From the NCBI RefSeq assembly GCF_900116365.1, contig NZ_FPAG01000002.1, forward strand, positions 299,341 through 363,340: a stretch of 64,000 nucleotides of DNA, read 5' to 3'. A program made the translations under genes and the position numbers. The notes below the pieces were generated by a model. The model made no database searches, was not told the DNA's origin, and worked only from the letters and a program-made list of their open reading frames with translations. Source of the stretch: Zhouia amylolytica (lineage in GTDB: Bacteria > Bacteroidota > Bacteroidia > Flavobacteriales > Flavobacteriaceae). Shown piece by piece: positions 59,380 through 64,000 of the stretch; within the stretch, counting starts at the first letter, position 1, and each line of letters starts with the position of its first letter.

Positions 59380-60468
59380 ATGACAATCTTAATTTATAAT
59401 AATTTAAAACTATTCAACATGCAAACTGAGTTTCGTGTAAAATCATACAAAAACAGAGCTAAGCAATATTATAAAATAAAAAACTTCAGAAAAGCTGCTC
59501 AAGTCTATACCTTATTAATAGCAAGTAATCCAAGTCATGCAAGTCTTTATTACCACAGGGCTAAATGTTATAGCAAACTGTGGTGGTACAGGAGCGCCTT
59601 AAAAGATCTTAATACCTGTATTAATATTGATCCGAAGTATTATAAGGCCTATAGTTTAATGGGATTTATATTCACAGAAAAAAATAAATACGATTTGGCT
59701 AAACTTCATCTTCAGCATTGCGTTGATATTAACCCGAACTATCCCAAAGTATACAAACACCTGGCTTTTTGGGAGTATGCCAATAATAATTATAAGAAAG
59801 TGTTTGATCACCTGAATAAAGGATTGATGTTATCCCCTGAAAAACCATTATTCTATTATTTAAAAGGGATTGTCTATGAAGAACTTAATAAGTTCACTAT
59901 AGCCATAAATCATTATAAAAAAGCTATTGAAATTAATCCTTGTTATGCCATTGCTATTTTGAATCTTGCAAATTTACTAGCAACCATAGGGAAACACTCT
60001 GATGCATTAAATGTATACGATCAATTATTGGAGTTAAATCCGAATAATGATATTGCTTATGTAAATAAAGGAGCTGTTTACGTGGAATTGACTATGACTG
60101 AAAAGGCCTTAGCATGTTTCAACAGGGCAATATTGATTAATAATCAAAATGCGGATGCTTTTTATAAACGTTCAAAACTAATGTTGCTTGGTAAAGAGAC
60201 GAGTCTGGCATTAAATGATTTGAATACTTGTTTACATATAGACCCTTATTGTATGGAGGCATACTACTATAGAGGCTTTATTCATTTAATTAAAAAGAAT
60301 TATAAAGACGCCCTTTCAGATTTTGATAAATTTATTGAAATGGAGGATGAGGAAGCGGCAGCCTACCATTACAGAAGCGAAGTACATATGAAGCTTGGAA
60401 ATATCGCGGCGGCTCTGGAAGACAAGAACAGAGCCCACAAACTCGACCCGGATAACTTTACACTCTAA
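59380..60468 (+). CDS. TPR-repeat protein
   Basis: A 362-residue soluble protein made almost entirely of about nine TPR units (AAQVYTLLIASNPSHASLYYHRAKCYSKL, SALKDLNTCINIDPKYYKAYSLMG, and so on), without signal peptide. It likely works as a protein-binding scaffold. ATG at 59380 lies directly after the preceding stop; a second ATG at 59419 begins MQTEFRVKSYK and could be the real start. A TTG at 59365 overlaps the upstream gene and is less likely. It is co-directional with the AraC and HTH genes. Confidence 0.82.
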   Translation: MTILIYNNLKLFNMQTEFRVKSYKNRAKQYYKIKNFRKAAQVYTLLIASNPSHASLYYHRAKCYSKLWWYRSALKDLNTCINIDPKYYKAYSLMGFIFTEKNKYDLAKLHLQHCVDINPNYPKVYKHLAFWEYANNNYKKVFDHLNKGLMLSPEKPLFYYLKGIVYEELNKFTIAINHYKKAIEINPCYAIAILNLANLLATIGKHSDALNVYDQLLELNPNNDIAYVNKGAVYVELTMTEKALACFNRAILINNQNADAFYKRSKLMLLGKETSLALNDLNTCLHIDPYCMEAYYYRGFIHLIKKNYKDALSDFDKFIEMEDEEAAAYHYRSEVHMKLGNIAAALEDKNRAHKLDPDNFTL

Positions 60469-60626
60469 TCGAATCATGAGTGCGAATCATGGTATCAAAT
60501 CTTTTCTTTGAGAATAAAAGACTAGCAGACCGTTACAGTCTTCAGGTTTTGATTTTGTAATTTTACCATGCTTCCCAAAAAGCCACTGCATCACTAGCTT
60601 GTCTTTTTGGATCCTACGACATACAA

Positions 60627-61511
60627 ATGAAAAATAAATTACACATTTTTAAAACAGTAGCGCATTACAATAGCTTTACCAAAGCGGCAGAGCAATTGTC
60701 AATTTCACAACCCGCCATTTCCAAAGCGGTTCGAACCCTAGAAGACACCTATAAAACCACCTTCTTTGTTAGAAACAGGAACGCTATTGAGCTTACCGAC
60801 GAAGGCAAAGCGTTTTTAGTATATGTGAATAAAATACTGGATGTCTATGCTAAAATTGAAGAACAATTTTTAACCAAAAAAGAATTATTTCCCGAACGCA
60901 TACAAATGGGAGTAAGCACCACCGTGGGGAATTATATTTTACCTGGTGTAATCGCTAAATTTAAAACTCAATTTCCTCAGACAAACTTTAAAATAACCTC
61001 CGATAATTCGGAGAACATCGAACAGTTAATACTAAACCAACAACTGGATTATGGTATTACGGAAGGAAAAAATACCAATCCGAAACTACATTTCAAGAAG
61101 CTGATCAAAGATGAAATTGTACTGGTTACCAATGCCGCTAATCGAAGCATTAAAAACGGAACCATCACTATCGAAACCTTAAAGGAAATCAACATGGTTG
61201 GCAGGGAATCCGGCTCCGGAACTAAAGATATCATCGCAAGTGCCTTACGAGACCATCAGGTTGATCAACTTCATACGGTGGTGAGTTTTAATAGTACCGA
61301 AGCCATCAAAAATTACCTGTATTATTCAAATGACTACGCCCTGCTATCGATACATTCCGTCACAGAAGACTTGCTAAATAATAAACTCAAGGTTATAGAC
61401 ATTAAAGGTATTGCGATCGAACGATGGTTCTATTTTGTTTGTCGTACAGGCTATCAGTCAGGAACTATGGATGCATTGGAAAATTTCATACATAACAACT
61501 ATAACTTTTAG
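60627..61511 (+). CDS. LysR-family transcriptional regulator
   Basis: A 294-residue LysR protein: winged HTH (1-60: LHIFKTVAHYNSFTKAAEQLSISQPAISKAVRTLE) and periplasmic-binding-like effector domain (about 88-290), with TVGNYILPGVIAKFKTQFPQ. It precedes a YeiH-type transporter by 65 bp. The same pairing occurs in enterobacteria as YeiE and YeiH, so this regulator most likely controls the transporter. A palindrome over its stop codon may be its binding site. Confidence 0.92.
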   Translation: MKNKLHIFKTVAHYNSFTKAAEQLSISQPAISKAVRTLEDTYKTTFFVRNRNAIELTDEGKAFLVYVNKILDVYAKIEEQFLTKKELFPERIQMGVSTTVGNYILPGVIAKFKTQFPQTNFKITSDNSENIEQLILNQQLDYGITEGKNTNPKLHFKKLIKDEIVLVTNAANRSIKNGTITIETLKEINMVGRESGSGTKDIIASALRDHQVDQLHTVVSFNSTEAIKNYLYYSNDYALLSIHSVTEDLLNNKLKVIDIKGIAIERWFYFVCRTGYQSGTMDALENFIHNNYNF

Positions 61512-61527
61512 TTATGCAACATAGCTA
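61509..61527. promoter_or_regulatory. Candidate LysR-box
   Basis: TAGTTATGCAACATAGCTA is a 19-base imperfect palindrome (seven of eight arm bases pair) that includes a T-N11-A core. It begins at the lysR stop codon and lies about 32 bases upstream of the -7 element at 61559, a usual activation position. Confidence 0.45.
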
Positions 61528-61558
61528 ATTACTGTGCTTAAATGTTATTGTTTGACCA

Positions 61559-61566
61559 TACCTTTG
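61559..61566 (+). promoter_or_regulatory. -7 promoter element of the YeiH-type gene
   Basis: TACCTTTG matches TAnnTTTG. It excludes the in-frame GTG at 61534 as start and supports the ATG at 61576. Confidence 0.45.
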
Positions 61567-61575
61567 CAGGTATAT

Positions 61576-62505
61576 ATGAATAACATGAAAGCAGTTTTAT
61601 CACCTTTAGTTTATACAACCCTGGTAATATTGATCCTCTTCGGTATTATCAATAGTGGGGTAGCCCTGGTACTAGGTTTTTTATCTTCTGTTTTTTTAGA
61701 AAACCCTTTTAAAAAATATACGCATACTCTGGTTAGTGTACTTCTCAAAATAGCGGTTATCGGCCTGGGTTTTGGAATGTTCATCAAAGAAACAATCAAA
61801 GTGAGTGGGGAAGGACTGCATCTTACCCTGTTATCTATTGTGCTAACCGTTGGCCTGGGATTATTGCTGACACGCCTATTGAATCTCGACTTTAAACTGG
61901 GGCATTTAATTACCTCGGGAACCTCCATTTGTGGAGGTAGTGCCATTGCAGCTATTGCCCCGGTCATCAAGGCGGAAGCCAGGATCATTAGTATGGCCCT
62001 GGGGGTCGTATTCTTTTTAAATGCCTTAGCCTTATTTATTTTTCCTTCAATAGGGCATTGGTTTCATTTGAGTCAACACCAATTCGGAATGTGGTGTGCC
62101 ATAGCCATCCACGATACCAGCTCTGTAGTAGGAGCTGCCATGAGTTATGGAGATGAAGCCTTAAAAATTGCCACCACCGTTAAACTATCAAGAACCCTGT
62201 GGATAATTCCGATGGCGATCTTTTCCATGTTTTATTTTCGTACCAAAAAGGAGAAGATTAAATTCCCATATTTTATACTTCTGTTTATAGGAGCCATCAT
62301 AGCCAATAGTTACCATATCATCCCGGCAGAGCTTTCCCATAACATCGTTTTGGTCTCAAAAAGATTACTGGTATTTAGCCTGTTTGTAGTAGGGAGTACC
62401 ATTTCTTTAAAAGATCTGAAGAAGGCAGGTACGAAACCGTTGGTTCTCGCACTGTTTTTATGGACCTTTATCTCGGTCTTTTCTTTAGCCTTTATAATTT
62501 TATAG
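61576..62505 (+). CDS. YeiH-type (UPF0324) putative sulfate exporter family transporter
   Basis: A 309-residue polytopic membrane protein with about 10 helices. The family signature GTSICGGSAIAAIAPVIKA is near residues 115-133, followed by IAIHDTSSVVGAAMSYG. The substrate is unproven in most members. The neighbouring LysR gene suggests inducible expression. ATG at 61576 is chosen because the -7 element lies between it and the farther upstream GTG. Confidence 0.9.
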   Translation: MNNMKAVLSPLVYTTLVILILFGIINSGVALVLGFLSSVFLENPFKKYTHTLVSVLLKIAVIGLGFGMFIKETIKVSGEGLHLTLLSIVLTVGLGLLLTRLLNLDFKLGHLITSGTSICGGSAIAAIAPVIKAEARIISMALGVVFFLNALALFIFPSIGHWFHLSQHQFGMWCAIAIHDTSSVVGAAMSYGDEALKIATTVKLSRTLWIIPMAIFSMFYFRTKKEKIKFPYFILLFIGAIIANSYHIIPAELSHNIVLVSKRLLVFSLFVVGSTISLKDLKKAGTKPLVLALFLWTFISVFSLAFIIL

Positions 62506-62567
62506 TACCCGGACCACCACCTGGCATGGTATCATAACAGGATAAGCTATTAAAGCCTGTCGGGATA

Positions 62568-63194
62568 TTACTTCTCCGAATTCTCCCGGGCTTCCCTTCT
62601 TTCTACAAATTCGATAAAGTAGTCTTTAACCTTTTTGTTTTTCCCTTTTTCCTTTTCAAATTTCTCCAGTAGCTCAGGATCAGTAGCCTCCAATAAATCA
62701 TGCATGGTGTATCTGTTCAATTCCATGAACTTACCATTGGCCAGGTTAAAGAAGCCATGTGTTTTATTATAAGAACTACTGGTGTGAGAACCGTTTCGAA
62801 TGGTAGATTTTTGAAGAAATTCCAGGTAACAGAACTGACCGTAGAATTCAACCTCATAGAAATTGGTCTTAGAGTCAAATTCTTTCATGGCAGCGGGATT
62901 GATATAGACATGTGTTCCATCGCTGAAGCCGATGATACCACCGATCTTTTCTGCTTCCTTACGCTTTAGCTTAAAACGTTTTACCGGATGCCCTTCAAGT
63001 CCCATAAGTCCGTGCGAAGCTTTTTTATCCTGGATATCAAATTGAGAGAGCTCCAGGGTAGGAGCGTTGGTGATAAATTCGCCATATGTTTTATAAACAC
63101 CGGGTTTGTAAGTTGCCTGATCCCATATAAATTCCTGCGAAATACCGAATTGACTGAATATGATCAAACAAAAAATTAGTAGTGATTTTCTCAT
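62568..63194 (-). CDS. Exported protein of unknown function
   Basis: A 208-residue protein with signal peptide MRKSLLIFCLIIFSQFGISQ. The mature part is a compact alpha/beta domain (GVYKTYGEFITNAPTLELSQF, GGIIGFSDGTHVYINPAAM, FYEVEFYGQFCYLEF) followed by a charged, Lys/Glu-rich tail (about 175-208). Conserved in shape with other Bacteroidetes hypothetical proteins, but I cannot assign a function. It is convergent with the transporter gene. Confidence 0.75.
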   Translation of the reverse strand: MRKSLLIFCLIIFSQFGISQEFIWDQATYKPGVYKTYGEFITNAPTLELSQFDIQDKKASHGLMGLEGHPVKRFKLKRKEAEKIGGIIGFSDGTHVYINPAAMKEFDSKTNFYEVEFYGQFCYLEFLQKSTIRNGSHTSSSYNKTHGFFNLANGKFMELNRYTMHDLLEATDPELLEKFEKEKGKNKKVKDYFIEFVERREARENSEK

Positions 63195-63723
63195 AGTTTG
63201 GGTTGATTTAGTTTAGTTTTTGGTGGGTAAAACTAATATTAATTTTTAACCTGCCTAAATTTTAATCCAAGAAATCCGGAGGATTTAAAAGGATCATAAG
63301 AGTGGGGAAAGAAGTGAATAAAATAGAAAACAGGTGTTGCTTTTCAACCGCTCTCAGTGAGATTCCTGCTTGGCGGAGCAACCAAAAATACCTATAACCA
63401 TACCTCTTTGCTTGCGAATAAATGGAACAATGATGAATAAAGTAAGTAAATACCCGGATTTAATTAAAGTTGTTTTCCAAAAAAATAAGTATTTTCAAAC
63501 AATGAAAATTGCAGCAAATCAATCAAAATGCTTGTCAATTTTCATTGTTTTATGACTGTAACACACCATAATACGCCATTTTAAAAGGATATTATGACCT
63601 GTATTTACTGATGATAACACACTGATAACCAACTTATATAATCGTTTAATGGTGAGGTGGGATGCTCATTTTTGATGTATTTTTAGGTTTTTAATTAATT
63701 ATTAACTTATAAATCATTTACAA
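63195..63723. other. 529-bp intergenic region
   Basis: No supported gene. The short plus-strand frame at 63370 has no homology that I recognise and atypical composition. No A or D repeats occur here. It should hold the promoters of the divergent flanking genes, but I cannot point to a TAnnTTTG element with confidence. Confidence 0.5.
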
Positions 63724-63936
63724 ATGAAAAAAGTATTATTATTGTTAGTAGCAGTTTTAGGAGTATTAACCTACGCATGTACCCCAGATACATCGCATGA
63801 AGAAACGCAAGAATTGTATGGAATTGACAAAGACAAGGTCGTACCTCCAGGAGAAAAAGGGAGGCAACAAGAAGTCTATGGAATCGATAAAGACAAAGTC
63901 GTACCTCCAGGAGAAAAAGGGAGGCAGCAAGGCTAA
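63724..63936 (+). CDS. Small lipoprotein-like peptide with a duplicated 20-residue unit
   Basis: A 70-residue protein: hydrophobic N terminus MKKVLLLLVAVLGVLTYAC with a possible lipidated Cys19 (weak lipobox), a short acidic linker (SHEETQE), then two consecutive 20-residue units, each YGIDKDKVVPPGEKGRQQ plus two N-terminal residues (residues 30-49 and 50-69). The units differ by one residue (Leu to Val), although about six of 60 bases differ, mostly at silent positions. Function unknown. A strong terminator follows. Confidence 0.8.
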   Translation: MKKVLLLLVAVLGVLTYACTPDTSHEETQELYGIDKDKVVPPGEKGRQQEVYGIDKDKVVPPGEKGRQQG

Positions 63937-63955
63937 AAAAGATGTTATTCTTATT

Positions 63956-63994
63956 GGAGCAATAGCCTTTTTAGGGGCTATTGCTCCCTTTTTA
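63956..63994 (+). terminator. Terminator of the repeat-lipoprotein gene
   Basis: GGAGCAATAGCC (63956-63967) pairs with GGCTATTGCTCC (63976-63987), then a T run. Confidence 0.9.
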
Positions 63995-64000
63995 CATATC

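Overview
The window comes from the chromosome of a member of the Bacteroidota, most probably the family Flavobacteriaceae. The evidence is a SusC/SusD pair, Bacteroidetes-type -7 promoter elements (TAnnTTTG) in front of many genes, the minus-strand run ftsK, lolA, an LptF/LptG permease and ribB, and a Wza/Wzc/Wzi/CpsB exopolysaccharide export set. The DNA is AT-rich throughout and visibly more so between about 37.6 and 46.9 kb. I cannot name a species from the sequence alone.

Layout. 0-6 kb: tRNA-Ser(UGA), a TSUP permease, a nitroreductase-like flavoprotein and a large secreted TPR/transglutaminase-like protein. 6.2-17.3 kb (minus strand): ribB with a degenerate second domain, an LptF/LptG permease, lolA, ftsK, dgkA, thiol peroxidase, a peroxiredoxin/thioredoxin/small-protein operon, an NhaC antiporter and a Cys/Met-metabolism PLP enzyme divergent from an Lrp regulator. 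18-24 kb: an ankyrin protein, lpdA, a CpsB-type phosphatase, a TPR lipoprotein and an FMN reductase. 24.9-46.9 kb: surface polysaccharide locus. It holds Wza and Wzc, then Wzi, then a long plus-strand operon. That operon makes UDP-HexNAcA precursors (dehydrogenase plus WbpP-like epimerase) and dTDP-rhamnose (rfbBACD), and contains a MurA paralogue, Wzx flippase, MurB paralogue, several glycosyltransferases and Wzy. 46.9-48.7 kb: a small XRE regulator with a palindromic operator candidate and a gene-poor, hairpin-rich stretch. 48.7-57.3 kb: SusC/SusD with a TlpA-like thioredoxin, a small two-cysteine secreted protein, a MauE-like membrane protein and a TPR-AraC regulator. 57.5-64 kb: small lipoproteins, AraC/HTH/TPR genes, a LysR regulator with a YeiH-type transporter and a lipoprotein carrying a 20-residue tandem repeat.

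Two themes stand out. First, MurA and MurB paralogues with intact catalytic residues sit inside a Wzx/Wzy operon. This suggests that a muramic-acid-like (lactyl ether) sugar is built for the surface polymer. Second, the intergenic DNA around the polysaccharide locus is packed with interspersed palindromic repeats: about 20 copies of a short hairpin element (A), a roughly 115-bp module (D) flanked by A, two roughly 420-bp direct repeats (E) on either side of wza-wzc, and T-rich/A-rich hairpins (F). Copies of A and D differ by compensatory arm changes, so the fold seems to be maintained. A related palindrome has entered the UDP-sugar dehydrogenase gene in frame.
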